Positions 16,920 to 26,746 of a DNA stretch of 64,000 nt are shown one piece after another. The DNA lies in contig JAKGSH010000002.1 of assembly GCA_021568835.1 (NCBI GenBank), forward strand, positions 310,001 to 374,000. The letters run 5' to 3'. Positions within the stretch are counted from its first letter, which is position 1. Each line of letters starts with the position of its first letter. The notes under the pieces were generated by a model, which did no database searches, was not told the DNA's origin, and saw only the letters and a list, made by a program, of their open reading frames with translations. Origin of the DNA: Streptomyces sp. Tue 6430. Lineage in GTDB: Bacteria > Actinomycetota > Actinomycetes > Streptomycetales > Streptomycetaceae. Both the position numbers and the translations under genes were made by a program.

Positions 16920-19835
16920 CTACGCGTCCCGCAGGGCGGCCGACCGTGCGCACAGCTCCGCGCGGTTCGCCGCCCCCGTCTTCGTGACCAGACTCGCGAT
17001 GTGCTTCTCCGCCGTGCGCGGTGAGATGAACAGCCGGTCGGCGATGTCCTTGTTGCTCAGGCGCTCCGCCAGTAACCGGAACACCTCGAACTCCCGCACC
17101 GTGACGCCTTGGGCGCGCAGCCGGTCGGGGATGCCGCTGGTGCCGGTGCGGTGCTGGTGCACGGAGACGCCGAGCCGGCGCAGCCCGGCCCGGCAGGCAC
17201 CCGTGACGGCCTGGACGTCCCGCGCGTGGAAGTAGTGCTCCGCCCGCCGCAGCCAGCCCACCGGATCGCCCCAGCCGTCCTGGTGCGCCGCGTCCGCGAT
17301 GAGCCGCAGCCCGAGATGCCGGGCCAGCGGGTACGGCTCGGCCACCGCCATCGCGGCCTCCACCGTGGCCGCCGCCCGCTCACCCGTGCTCTCGCGACCC
17401 AGCAGCACGGCGTCGCTCAGCAGCACGAACTGACGGTTCCAGCGCATGCGGGCGGCGGCGGTGGCGGTGATCTCCTTGTGCCGGGCCCGGTCCGCGTCCC
17501 CGGCGAGCACGTCCAGCAGCAGGGCCAGGCCGTGGGTGCCGCCGAGGTGGTAGGTCGAGGGGTTGCCCGCCTCCAGCGCCAGCACCTGCCGCAGCTCCTC
17601 CCGGGCGAGGCCGCGGTCTTCCTCCAGCAGAGCGCAGAAGGCCCGCGCCAGACCGTGGCCGAGCGCTTCCTCCTGCGAACCCGCGCCGTCCCACTCGGCG
17701 AAAGCCGCCAGCGACTGCTCCATCGCCGCGCGGTCGGCATGGTGGGCGGCCAGGACGGCCTGGGCCGTCAGGACGTACCGCACGACGGGCGCGAGACGTA
17801 GCCTTCGTACGACGGCCATGCATTCGGCGGCAACCGACCGGGCGGTGTCGTAGCGGCCGCGCAGCACCGCGTCCAGCACGAGGATGCCGTCCACGGTGTG
17901 GACGATGTTCACGGAGCCGAGCCGCAGGGCCTCCTCGCGGACCGACAGCAGGCCCGCGGTGTCGCCGTCGGCCAGCCAGGCGTTGCCGCCGAGCCGGGTG
18001 GCCGCGTACATGCGCTGCAGCGGGAGACGGTGGCGCTCGGCCGTGGCCAGTGCCTGCCCGAGTATCGCCGCCGACTCCTCGGGGTCCCGCTCGCGGGCCA
18101 CGGTCGCGAGCAGTTCCCGGGCCTGGCAGGCGACGACGGGCAGACCGTGCCGTTCGGCGGTGTCGGCGGCGGACCGGGCCAGTTTCTCCGCGTGCTGGGT
18201 GCGGTCGGGTCCCGGCGTGTCGAGGGCCAGGTAGGCGGCCGTGACGTCGATGGCCGCGACGGTCGACTCGTCCGGTGCTGCGGCCAGCACCTCACGGGCG
18301 CGGGCTATCTGACGGTTGCCGTCGCTCCACCGGCCCGCCGTGTGGGCGACTTTGGCCAGCCGGGTGTGCAGAGTGGCCAGGCGGACGGGGCTCAATCCCG
18401 AGCCGTCCAGTGCGTGCAGGTCCTCGGCCAGGTCGAGGGCGCGGGCGAAGTCACCGGCCTCCGCGAGGGCCGGCAGCAGGTTCTCCAGCACCATGGCCCG
18501 CGACTGCGGATCGCCTGCGTCGGCCAGCAGGCCCTCGGACCGGCTCAGCAGGGTGACGGCGGAGCCGAGCGCTCCGGCCGCCAGCGCCCGGCCGCCCGCG
18601 TCCGCGAACAGCAGGCCGGCTTCGACCTTGTCGCCTGCCGTGCTGCGCAGCCCGGCCGCGAGCGGGCACCAGTCGCCGGCCAGGTCCGGATGCAGTTCCT
18701 CGACCGCCTCCGCGCCCCGCCGGGCCAGGTCCGCGCGCAGGCCCGGGGTCATCTGCGTGAACAGGGCTTCCACGGTGAGGGAGTGACGGAAGGAGTACCA
18801 GTCCGGCGCGGGTTCGTCGGGGACCACCAGCCGCGCGGCCACCCCGGCGTGCAGATGGCTGAGCAGGGCCCGGTCGTCGACGCCGGTCATGCGCTGCAGA
18901 ACCGTGAGCGGAAAGCGCCGTCCGAGCACGGCGGCGGCCGACAGCAGGGTCAGGCCCTGCGCGCCGAGTCGGTCGATACGCCGCAGAATGCCACGCGCCA
19001 GCGACGAGGAGACGTCGCTGCGGAGGTTGTCGACGGCCCGCCAGCCTTCCGGCCCCCGCACCAGGGTGCCGGCTCCGATCATCGACTGGAGCAGTTCCTC
19101 GACCAGGTACGGGCTTCCCGAACCGTCCTCCCACAGCCGCTCCAGGACCGCCGCGGGCACCCGCTCCGGGCTGTCGGCTCCCAGTTGCGCCGCGATCATC
19201 TCATGCGTTTGGGGCCGGGTCAGCGTCGGCAGTTCCACCAGGGTGGCGGCGCCGCGCCGGCGGGCGGACTGCGCGAGGTCGAGGGCGTCGCTGAAATCCG
19301 TCCGGACCGTGGCGAGCAGCAGGACGGGCGAGTACTCCAGGTTGTCCACCAGGTATTCGAGGACGCCGAGCGTTTCCGGGTCTGCGTCGTGCAGGTCCTC
19401 CAGCAGCAGCAACTGGCCCTGCCCGCGTCCGGCGGCGATGAGCAGGCGCAGTACGGCCTCGCCCAGGATCACCATGGAGCTGCTGTCCCGTTCCCCGGTG
19501 TCCCAGTCCGGGATCAGCCGCCCGAGAACCGGCCGGTAAGGGCCGAGGGCCAGGTCGTCCATGGGTTCGCCGCTGCGGAAAAGCGACATCAGGGCTTCGG
19601 TGAGGGGTCGGAACGGTACGGCCGGTCCCGTGGTGCTGCTGCGGCCCCGCAGCACCCGCATCCCGGCGTCCAGTGCCCCGCCGACCGCCTCCGCGGCGAC
19701 CCGTGACTTGCCGACACCGGCTTCTCCCACCAGGAACACGACACCGCCGCGACCCTGGCGCGTGTCGGCCAGGGCACGCTCTAACAGGGCCAGTTGGGAG
19801 TCCCGCCCGACTAAAGAAGGCGTATGGGAACGCAT
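16920..19835 (-). CDS. LAL-type LuxR regulator (large ATP-binding)
   Basis: A 971-residue MalT/LAL-family activator. An N-terminal AAA-like NTPase carries Walker A GEAGVGKSR near residue 40 and an acidic Walker B-like LLLLEDLHDAD near 145. A long helical TPR-like middle follows. The C-terminal LuxR helix-turn-helix includes REFEVFRLLAERLSNKDIAD, followed by SPRTAEKHIASLVTKTG. Such proteins are pathway-specific activators in many streptomycete clusters. It precedes the LanM-like gene on the same strand in gene order (lanM first, then this gene, separated by 261 bp) and is the likeliest regulator of that locus. Neither the box seen at lanM nor at the peptide ORF occurs upstream of its own start. 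Confidence 0.92.
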   Translation of the reverse strand: MRSHTPSLVGRDSQLALLERALADTRQGRGGVVFLVGEAGVGKSRVAAEAVGGALDAGMRVLRGRSSTTGPAVPFRPLTEALMSLFRSGEPMDDLALGPYRPVLGRLIPDWDTGERDSSSMVILGEAVLRLLIAAGRGQGQLLLLEDLHDADPETLGVLEYLVDNLEYSPVLLLATVRTDFSDALDLAQSARRRGAATLVELPTLTRPQTHEMIAAQLGADSPERVPAAVLERLWEDGSGSPYLVEELLQSMIGAGTLVRGPEGWRAVDNLRSDVSSSLARGILRRIDRLGAQGLTLLSAAAVLGRRFPLTVLQRMTGVDDRALLSHLHAGVAARLVVPDEPAPDWYSFRHSLTVEALFTQMTPGLRADLARRGAEAVEELHPDLAGDWCPLAAGLRSTAGDKVEAGLLFADAGGRALAAGALGSAVTLLSRSEGLLADAGDPQSRAMVLENLLPALAEAGDFARALDLAEDLHALDGSGLSPVRLATLHTRLAKVAHTAGRWSDGNRQIARAREVLAAAPDESTVAAIDVTAAYLALDTPGPDRTQHAEKLARSAADTAERHGLPVVACQARELLATVARERDPEESAAILGQALATAERHRLPLQRMYAATRLGGNAWLADGDTAGLLSVREEALRLGSVNIVHTVDGILVLDAVLRGRYDTARSVAAECMAVVRRLRLAPVVRYVLTAQAVLAAHHADRAAMEQSLAAFAEWDGAGSQEEALGHGLARAFCALLEEDRGLAREELRQVLALEAGNPSTYHLGGTHGLALLLDVLAGDADRARHKEITATAAARMRWNRQFVLLSDAVLLGRESTGERAAATVEAAMAVAEPYPLARHLGLRLIADAAHQDGWGDPVGWLRRAEHYFHARDVQAVTGACRAGLRRLGVSVHQHRTGTSGIPDRLRAQGVTVREFEVFRLLAERLSNKDIADRLFISPRTAEKHIASLVTKTGAANRAELCARSAALRDA

Positions 19836-20096
19836 GAGCGCCGATAGTAATCGGACATCGCGGCTTGCGGCAGGTCGCGCGGCTGCGGACTGGTTCCACC
19901 ACCGCCGCGGCGCGCCGAGTACCGGCCGTCGCCATCACGTCCACGGGAACCGGCCCGGTGCCACCACGGTGCGAAGGGGAGGTGCCGAGCGTGCTGAAGA
20001 CGCCGCCGGTGAGCGCCACGGTGCCCACCCACGAGTACGGGCGCGAGCCGGGTTGCGGCGCGCGAGCGTGGTGCGAAGTCGTGGGGAGGCGATCGG
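19836..20096. other. Gap between LAL regulator and lanM, no supported gene
   Basis: 261 bp. One minus-strand frame reads through a Thr/Gly-rich stretch (TVALTGGVFSTLGTS) just after the lanM stop, but it has no Cys, no credible start and no ribosome site. The promoter of the regulator gene should be here. Confidence 0.5.
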
Positions 20097-23000
20097 TCAG
20101 TGACCGGACTCCTCCAGGAGCAGCAGGGACGGCACGGTTTCGGGGTGGGCGAGACGGAGGAGTCCGTAGCCGATGCCGGACAGCCCCGTCAGCAGCCCGG
20201 GGGAGGGGACGTGGTCGGGAGTGGCGCAATGGTGGCTTTGCGCTTCGACCAGCGCGAGCACGTGCCCGGAACACCGGGACAGCGCCCCGGCGGCCACCGT
20301 GTCGCCCCGCCCGGCGAGCACGGCCAGCGCCTCCAGCGTGCCGAGCGTGCCCTGTTCGAGACTCAGACCGGGGCGCACCTCGGCATGGGCCAGGAAGGGT
20401 GTCAGCGCGCCGGCGGCGCTCAGGGGCGCGGCGGCGGCCACGCCGGCGAGCCCGGTGCTCCAGGAGAGGTCCGCGGGCGTGGTCCCCACCGTGCGGACCG
20501 CGGCACGCAGCAGCGCGTCGGCGGCGCCCGCGTGCGCGGCGGCGCGCTCCGGGCGACAGCCGGCGTAGCGCCGCAGCGCCCAGCCGATCCCTGCCGCGCC
20601 GTCCGCGAACCCGGGCTCGCCGTCGACGACCGCGGCGTCCACGGGCGGGCCCGGCTGGTCCGGTTTGCGCACCGTCGCCAGCAGCAGGTCCGCCACCGCG
20701 TCGGCCAGCCGCAGGGCCTCAGCTGCTCCGGTCGCCTCGTGCGCGGTGACGGCGGCGGTCAGCGCCCCGGCCGCACCACCGGCCAGCCTCGGATCGGAGC
20801 AGGCGGCGACGGCGTGCCCGAGCGCGGTGAGCGCGTCCGGCAGACAGCCCGTCAGGTCCTCACCGAGCAGCGCCGACAGCCTCACGAGCGCGTGGACGAT
20901 GCCGGCGAGCCCGGCGTAGGCGCCGGGTCCGGCCGCCGCGCTCAGTTCGGGATCGGCGGCCAGCGCCTTCATCAGGGCGGGCAGCGGCCGGACCGTCTCC
21001 TGAGCCAGTGCGGCATATCGACCGGCCCCGGTCAGCGCGTACGCCTGCGCGAGGAACAGTGCCACCCCGCAATATCCCTGACCCAGCCCGGCGCCCATCG
21101 GCAGCACGGCCCAGTGCGGCCCCGAAACCCGCTCCAGCCCCAGCCAGTTGGTCCGGCCGCCGCCGCGTACCGCGCGGGCGGCGATCTCGTCGGCGATGCC
21201 GCACGCGGCGGCCAGCAGCCGCGAAGCGTCCGGCACGACCGCCGGGAGCGGGGCGAGAGCGAGTTCGGAACGCCGCGCCAGGGATGAACCGGTGCCGCGC
21301 GCCGCCAACGTGGCCGAGATGATCCACTCCTGGTCGTGGCAGTCGATCTCGTCCATCCGGGCCAGCTTCGCGCCGACCGCGGCCACGGCGGCCACGGGCA
21401 GCACGTCCGGCAACCAGGTGCCATCGGCCGTCCGGACCCCTGTACCGGACGGCCGATGCACGAACAGGGGACGTCGCCGCGCCACAGCTCCGCGGTCTCG
21501 TGCTCGATCAGGCGCTGGCGCGCCTCGTCGTGTTCCGACTCGGTCCACAGCACCGCGAACACACCCTCCCGAGCCAGGGCGTCGCCGAGCAGCGAAGGAT
21601 GGGCGGACTCCTCCAGCAGCGTGGCGTAGAGACGGGTGGAACGCGCGATGAGCCGCGCGGGGCTGTCCGCGTGCTCCGCCAGCGGCCCACCCGGTGCGAG
21701 CAGTTCACGACCGTGCGCGGCCAGCGCCGCGTAGCCGGTGCGGAACCCCTCCAGCAGGGCCGCCCGGTGGTCGGCCACTTCCAGGGGCACCCCCGCGGGC
21801 AGCGGCTGGTTCTGCGCGGCCGGGCTGAGCACCGCTCCCCGTACCGCCCGCATCGTGTCCTTGCCGCTGTCCTCCCAGTACAGGCCCTCGCTCGGGAAGG
21901 TGCCCTCGGTGTTCCGGCCCAGCGCGGAGATGTCGAGCGCGCCGTGCTGGCCGATCAGCAGGTGGGGCAGGAGACAGGTGCGGTGCACGGAGGCCTGCAG
22001 GGTGTCCGCGGCCGGATCGGCGCCGGCCGTCATGGCCTGCGGAAGCCCGGTGTGCAGCAGGGTCTCCGCGTCCACCAGGACCGGCTGGTCACCACAGGCG
22101 ATGACGTTCTCGTAGTGCATGTCGGCGCCGTCCACCGCGTACAGCAGGGCCAGCAGCAGCCCTTGGCGCCGGTAGAAGGAGTCGGTCTCGGTGCCCGACC
22201 GGCACCAGCGGTGCTCCACGAACTCCAACCAGCCGTACTCCGGCCGGCGCACACTGCGTGGCGTGCGCAGCGCGAGGCCGGGCACCTTGGCACCGAGCCA
22301 GGCCGCCAAGTCGTCCAGCAGAGCGTGCTGCTCGAGCGGCCGGGGCTTGTACACAAGCCGGCCGCCGTCGGCGAAGCGCAGGATCGCGACCGCCCGGTTG
22401 CCCTGGTGGGCGTCGCCCAGACCGAGGTCCACCCCGGCCAGCGCACCGGGCGCGTGCCCGTCGAGGAGCCCGGTGACCAGGTCCTCCCGGTCGGCCTGGA
22501 ACCGCGTCACCAGCTCCGTCACGGCGTCCGCCGCGTCCAGCGCGGTCTGCGCGAGCATCCGGGCCAGCACCGGGTAGGCCGCGAAGAGCGCGGACAGGCC
22601 CGGCCGACTGCCGGTGGCGGCGACGAACGAGGCGAACCGCTCACGCGGGCCCGCACCGGCGAGCCGCCGGGCGCCCCGGGCCCGGGACAGCTCGTGGACC
22701 AGGGTCCGGGCTGCCTGCCGGGTCAGTTGCTTCGTCAGCCACTGCTCGAACGCATCCCGCCACACGGCCTGTTCGATCGCGGGAGCATCCACCGTGCGGA
22801 GGGCAAGCCGGTCTGCGGCCGGGATGACGAGCGGCCGTACGACGGCGGCGAAGACCTCGGGACCCACGCCGTCCGTGGTCGGCTCGTCGAGGCTCTCGGG
22901 GGCGGCGGCCAGTGCCGCCTCGGCGTGATCGGCCCAGTCGGGCTTGGCCGCGCGGCCGGCGAGGCGCTCGGCGGTTTCCGCGGCGAGGGCCGCCGCGGTC

Positions 23001-23230
23001 GCCCCGTCCACCCCGAGGTGAGCCAGCCGCAGGGCGAAGCCCTCGCCGTCCCCGAGGTTCCACGGAGCGCGCCCGGCGGCGGAACCGGCTGGCGCCGCCG
23101 GGAGACCGGGTACGGCGAGCCGCTCCGCGAGGGTCAACGCCGGGGCCCACCAGGCGAGCGGCAGACGGGCGCCGAGCGGAGTCGGAAGGCCGGTGGTCCG
23201 GGGAGCTGGGAGGTCGGCGGTCTCAGTCAC
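20097..23230 (-). CDS. LanM-like class II lanthipeptide synthetase with zinc-less cyclase domain (frameshift near 21468)
   Basis: About 1,045 residues after restoring one base in a G run at 21467-21470 (minus-strand CCCC). The N-terminal kinase-like dehydratase is well preserved: LGLGDAHQGN, LVYKPR, DGADMHYENV, VLVDAETLLH and RSTRLYATLLEES correspond to conserved catalytic and phosphate-binding positions of LanM dehydratases. The C-terminal LanC-like domain keeps the fold motifs (GFADGAAGIGWAL, PGLLTGLSGIGYGLLRL). However, the zinc-ligand motifs WCHG and SLCHG read WSTG and SLEQG, so both Cys and the His are lost. It should phosphorylate and eliminate Ser/Thr to Dha/Dhb but not catalyse zinc-dependent thioether closure. 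GTG 23230 is chosen because an upstream ATG lies inside the promoter box. Confidence 0.88.
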
Positions 23231-23255
23231 GAGGAAGAAGGTGCCAGACCTGCGC

Positions 23256-23286
23256 GACCCCCACATGGGGAAGTGACCCCCATATT
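23256..23286 (-). promoter_or_regulatory. lanM promoter/operator box (palindrome ATGGGG-N7-CCCCAT)
   Basis: At 23265-23283 the sequence is a perfect inverted repeat ATGGGG-N7-CCCCAT. On the minus strand it reads AATATGGGGGTCACTTCCCC, followed by ATGTGGGGG. It starts 53 bases before the lanM GTG and matches the box before the small ORF at 16355 in sequence and spacing. It is probably the site of a shared regulator. Confidence 0.7.
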
Positions 23287-23386
23287 CCTGCGCACCCCGC
23301 GCCGATCGGAAGCACCCACCGTGCGGACGCCCCGTCTCGACGGGAACGGCCGGCCGCGCGCGTTTTCGGGCGGTACCCGGTGTCGC

Positions 23387-24126
23387 TCAGAACCGAGGCG
23401 CGGGCAGCAGCCGCGGTTCGATCCGCTCCTCCACCACCTCGGCGCCCTCGCGACCGACCACGTAGGCCGCCTTGCCCGGCAGTTCCGCCACGGCCTCGAC
23501 CAGTTCGGTGCCCCGGTAGACCAGACCCACCCCGTCGTCGGTGCAGTGGGCCGTCCGGAAGGCGCCCTCGGCGACCAGCCGGTGGATCAGCGGACGTCGG
23601 CCCGCGTCGGAGTCGTAGTGCACGCCGTTGCCGTACGGCAGCAGGCCCAGCCCGTCGGTGACCGGGCGCAGCCCGGGGCCGAAGGAGTCCGTCGCGCCGC
23701 CCTCGAACCAGCAGAGGGAACCCGCGCTGATCCCGGCGAGCACCACGCCCGCCCGCCACGCGCGCCGCATGATCACGTCCAGGCCGTGCACCCGCCACAC
23801 CGCGAGCAGGTTGGCCACCGAACCCCCATCACCCAGACCACGTCGTGCGCGAGGACCGTACCCTCGACGTCCTCGACGTTCGGCATGGGGAACAGTTGCA
23901 GGGGAGTGAGGTCGTGGCCCGCCACCCGGGCCGCCTCCGCCACCCGCGCCGTCACGTGCTCGGCGTCACCGGTCGCCGTGCCGACGTACAGGATGCGCGG
24001 ACGCCTGCCGTGCACGCCGGACAGGTCGACCGCGTGGTGGACCAGGGCGTCGAAGAGCAGCCGGGTGCGCGTACCGGCACGGTGCCCTCCGGACGTGGCG
24101 AGGATGGTCGGTTCCGCAGCGGTCAC
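23387..24126 (-). CDS. pepE: Peptidase E-like (family S51) aspartyl dipeptidase (frameshift near 23825)
   Basis: The N-terminal part (TAAEPTILATSGG) and C-terminal part (SVANLLAVWRVHGLDVIM) join perfectly if one G is restored in the run at about 23823-23827, giving VWVMGGSVAN. The nucleophile elbow GISAGSLCWFEGG marks the S51 serine peptidase fold, which cleaves Asp-X dipeptides or, in relatives, processes cyanophycin fragments. The total length of ~246 residues is normal. GTG 24126 is preferred; an upstream ATG would add 17 residues. It looks like a housekeeping gene, although its position beside lanM allows a peptide-trimming role (speculative). Confidence 0.85.
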
Positions 24127-24472
24127 ATGCGTGATCGTAGCGCTCCCAACCACCTCTGCGAACGTGTGGCATGTCAAAGCCGTCATGGTCCGCGGGAGCC
24201 TGTTCTCGGCCGGCTCGTCCCGACGGACCTCGAAGCCAACCGCTGATGAGCACGGGGCAGACTGACCGGCCGCTCCCGCGCTTCCTGAGCGGCAGCTGCC
24301 CGGCGCCGGGCGAGCCGCTGCCGACACCGAGCTGCCCCGGATCCCGTGCCCTACGGGCCGACATCGCGGTCGCCCACCCACCGTCCGCAGCGGATCCCAC
24401 CGAACCCGGCGGACCCCACCGAACCCGGCGGTGCCGCCCGTACGGCCGGAAGATCCGAACCCGTACCGGGAG
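24127..24472. other. Intergenic region with a short tandem repeat
   Basis: 346 bp without a supported gene. A 17-bp unit CCCACCGAACCCGGCGG occurs twice with a 19-bp period (24396-24412 and 24415-24431), close to the desaturase stop. The peptidase promoter should be at the left end. Confidence 0.5.
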
Positions 24473-25591
24473 TCAGGCCGCGACGAGCTCCTGCTCGCGG
24501 TCCGGCGTCTTGACCTTGGGCTTCTTGTTCGGCAGCGAGAGCCGGAAGACCTTGTGCCACGCGGAGAACACCTGCTTGGGCAGCGGCCCGGTGACGTACT
24601 CCAGCTCGTACTTCTCGAACAAGGCGCGCACCTTGACCGCGACCTCGGCGTACCGGTTGCTCGGCAGGTCCGGGAACAGGTGGTGCTCGATCTGGTGCGA
24701 CAGGTTGCCGGTCATGAAGTGCATGGCCTTGCTGCCGCTGATGTTCGCCGAGCCCATCATCTGGCGCAGGTACCACTGGCCGCGCGTCTCGCCCTCGATC
24801 GACCGGCGCTCGAAGACCTTCACGCCCTCGGGGAAGTGCCCGCACATGATCACCGAGTGGGACCAGATGTTGCGGACCACGTTCGCGGTGAACGTGGCGG
24901 CGAGCGTGCTGAGGAACGACGGGCCCGACAGCACAGGGTGGATCACGTAGTCCTTGAGCACCTGCTTGCGGATCTTGCGGCCCACGGCCCTGGCCCGCGC
25001 GCGGAACTCCGGGTTGTTGCGGCGACGCTTGTGCAGGTTCTTGCCGAGCTCCAGGTCGTACGCCGCGATGCCGTACTCGAAGAAGCAGGCGTTGATGAAG
25101 TTCCACAGCGGCTGGCCGAGGTGGATCGGGTGCCACTTCTGGTCCTCGTCGACGCGCATGATGCCGTAGCCGAGGTCGTTGTCCTTGCCGATCACGTTGG
25201 TGTACGTGTGGTGCAGTTCGTTGTGCGAGTGCTTCCACTGCTCGGCCGGCGAGACGTGATCCCAGTCCCAGGTGGTGGAGTGGATCTTCGGGTCCCGCAT
25301 CCAGTCCCACTGGCCGTGCAGGACGTTGTGGCCGATCTCCATGTTGTCCATGATCTTCGCCACGGACAGACCGGCGGTGCCGATCAGCCACGCGGGCGGG
25401 AAGATCGAGAACAGCAGAACACCCCTGCTGACCAGCTCGAGCTTGCGCTGCGCCGAGATGACCTTGCGGATGTAGGCGGCGTCTTTCTCACCGCGCCTGG
25501 CGATCACCTCGTCGCGGATCGCGTCCAGCTCGCGGCCGAGCTCCTCGATCTGCTCCGCAGTCAGGTGGGCGGTGGGGTCGATGGCGGTCAA
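24473..25591 (-). CDS. Membrane acyl-CoA (delta-9 type) fatty acid desaturase
   Basis: A 372-residue desaturase of the DesA3/OLE1-like actinobacterial group. The three histidine boxes that bind the di-iron centre are HNVLH, HSHNELHH and HQIEHHLFP. Hydrophobic stretches near residues 55-80 fit membrane segments. The start is TTG at 25591, with GGTAGGAG directly upstream; a longer frame overlapping the reductase gene is not used. It lies 7 bp downstream of its reductase partner, so the two are one transcript. It introduces a cis double bond into acyl-CoA at the membrane using electrons passed by the reductase. Confidence 0.93.
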   Translation of the reverse strand: MTAIDPTAHLTAEQIEELGRELDAIRDEVIARRGEKDAAYIRKVISAQRKLELVSRGVLLFSIFPPAWLIGTAGLSVAKIMDNMEIGHNVLHGQWDWMRDPKIHSTTWDWDHVSPAEQWKHSHNELHHTYTNVIGKDNDLGYGIMRVDEDQKWHPIHLGQPLWNFINACFFEYGIAAYDLELGKNLHKRRRNNPEFRARARAVGRKIRKQVLKDYVIHPVLSGPSFLSTLAATFTANVVRNIWSHSVIMCGHFPEGVKVFERRSIEGETRGQWYLRQMMGSANISGSKAMHFMTGNLSHQIEHHLFPDLPSNRYAEVAVKVRALFEKYELEYVTGPLPKQVFSAWHKVFRLSLPNKKPKVKTPDREQELVAA

Positions 25592-25598
25592 GGTGCTC

Positions 25599-26660
25599 CT
25601 ACCGTTCGATGTCGCAAGGGCCCGCCGCGGCGGACACGCAGGTCTGGATGAGGACGCCCGGCTCGGCCTCGGTGATCTCGCCGGTGCGCAGGTCGCGGAC
25701 GGCGCCCGCCCTGAGCGGCGTGACGCAGCCGAAGCAGATGCCCATGCGGCACCCGGACGGCATGAGCACGCCGGCCTCCTCGCCGACGTCCAGCAACGGC
25801 GTGGCGCCGTCCGCGTCGACGGTCTTGCCGGTGGTGCTGAACGTGACCTCGCCACCGCCGACGTCACCCGCGACGGCGATGCCGGTGCGGAAGCGTTCGG
25901 TGTGCAGGCGCTCGGGGACGCCGTGCTCGCTCCAGTGCTTTTCGGCGGCGTCGAGCAGGCCCGCGGGCCCGCAGGCCCAGGTCTCGCGCTCGGCCCAGTC
26001 GGGCACGAGTTCGCCGAGACGGGCGATCTCGAGCATGCCGTCGGTGTCGGTGTGCACCTCGGTGAGCCGCAGCTTCCTGTCCGCGACCAGGTCGTGCAGT
26101 TCGTCGCGGAAGATCACGTCCTGCGGCCGTGGCGCGCAGTGGACCATGACGACGTCGTCGAACTCGACGTCGCGCAGCATGCCCATCACGGGCGTGATGC
26201 CGCTGCCGGCCGTCAGGTAGAGCACCTTGGCGGGCGTGGTCTCCGGCAGCACGAAGTCACCGGTCGCCTGGTCGAGCTGGATCAGCGTGCCCGGTCTCGC
26301 CCTGCGGACCAAGTGGTTGCTGACCTTGCCGTCCGGGATCGCCTTCACGGTGATCGTGACGCGGCCGTCCTGGCGGTTCGTCGGCGAGGTGAGGGAGTAG
26401 GCACGCCACAGGCGCACCCCGTCGACGTCGACCCCGATCCGCACGTACTGACCGGCCGTGTGGCCGCGCCAGCCCCGTCCCGGCCTGATCACGATGGTCG
26501 CGGCGTCATCCGTCTCGGGGTGCACGGCCTCGATGCGCCCACGCAGGTCAGCGCCCGCACGCAGCGGGCTGACCAGGTCGAGGTAGTCCGACGGCAGCAG
26601 CGGCGTCGTGACCATCTCCAGCAGTTTCCACGCCCTGCTGCGCAGGGCTGTACTCGTCAT
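25599..26660 (-). CDS. Ferredoxin-NADP reductase-type electron transfer protein for the desaturase
   Basis: 353 residues: an FAD-binding domain (RAYSLTSP), an NAD(P)H-binding domain (LTAGSGITPVMGML, WACGPAGLLDAAE) and a C-terminal plant-type [2Fe-2S] domain with CRMGICFGC plus a distal Cys (IQTCVS). This order matches Rv3230c-like oxidoreductases that pair with DesA3 desaturases. It is the first gene of a two-gene operon with the desaturase and is divergent from a PucR-type regulator 86 bp away. Confidence 0.93.
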   Translation of the reverse strand: MTSTALRSRAWKLLEMVTTPLLPSDYLDLVSPLRAGADLRGRIEAVHPETDDAATIVIRPGRGWRGHTAGQYVRIGVDVDGVRLWRAYSLTSPTNRQDGRVTITVKAIPDGKVSNHLVRRARPGTLIQLDQATGDFVLPETTPAKVLYLTAGSGITPVMGMLRDVEFDDVVMVHCAPRPQDVIFRDELHDLVADRKLRLTEVHTDTDGMLEIARLGELVPDWAERETWACGPAGLLDAAEKHWSEHGVPERLHTERFRTGIAVAGDVGGGEVTFSTTGKTVDADGATPLLDVGEEAGVLMPSGCRMGICFGCVTPLRAGAVRDLRTGEITEAEPGVLIQTCVSAAAGPCDIER

Positions 26661-26675
26661 GACTCCAGCTTGCTG

Positions 26676-26743
26676 CGCCTCAAGGCGTAAAGTCCTGACC
26701 GCAGGATGTGAATCTGGTCGGCGGAATTGTTCGCAGGGAACAA
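26676..26743. promoter_or_regulatory. Candidate operators in the reductase/pucR divergent promoter
   Basis: Two perfect inverted repeats occur in the 86-bp divergent gap: CGCCT-CA-AGGCG at 26676-26687 and TTGTTC-N5-GAACAA at 26727-26743. The second covers the ribosome site of the regulator gene and suggests autoregulation and control of the desaturase operon. Confidence 0.5.
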
Positions 26744-26746
26744 AAC

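Noticed and set aside
19850..20096. Possible lantibiotic core (TVALTGGVFSTLGTS) just downstream of lanM on the minus strand
   Set aside because: No Cys, no start codon with a ribosome site and an Arg-rich continuation; it looks like a chance frame.
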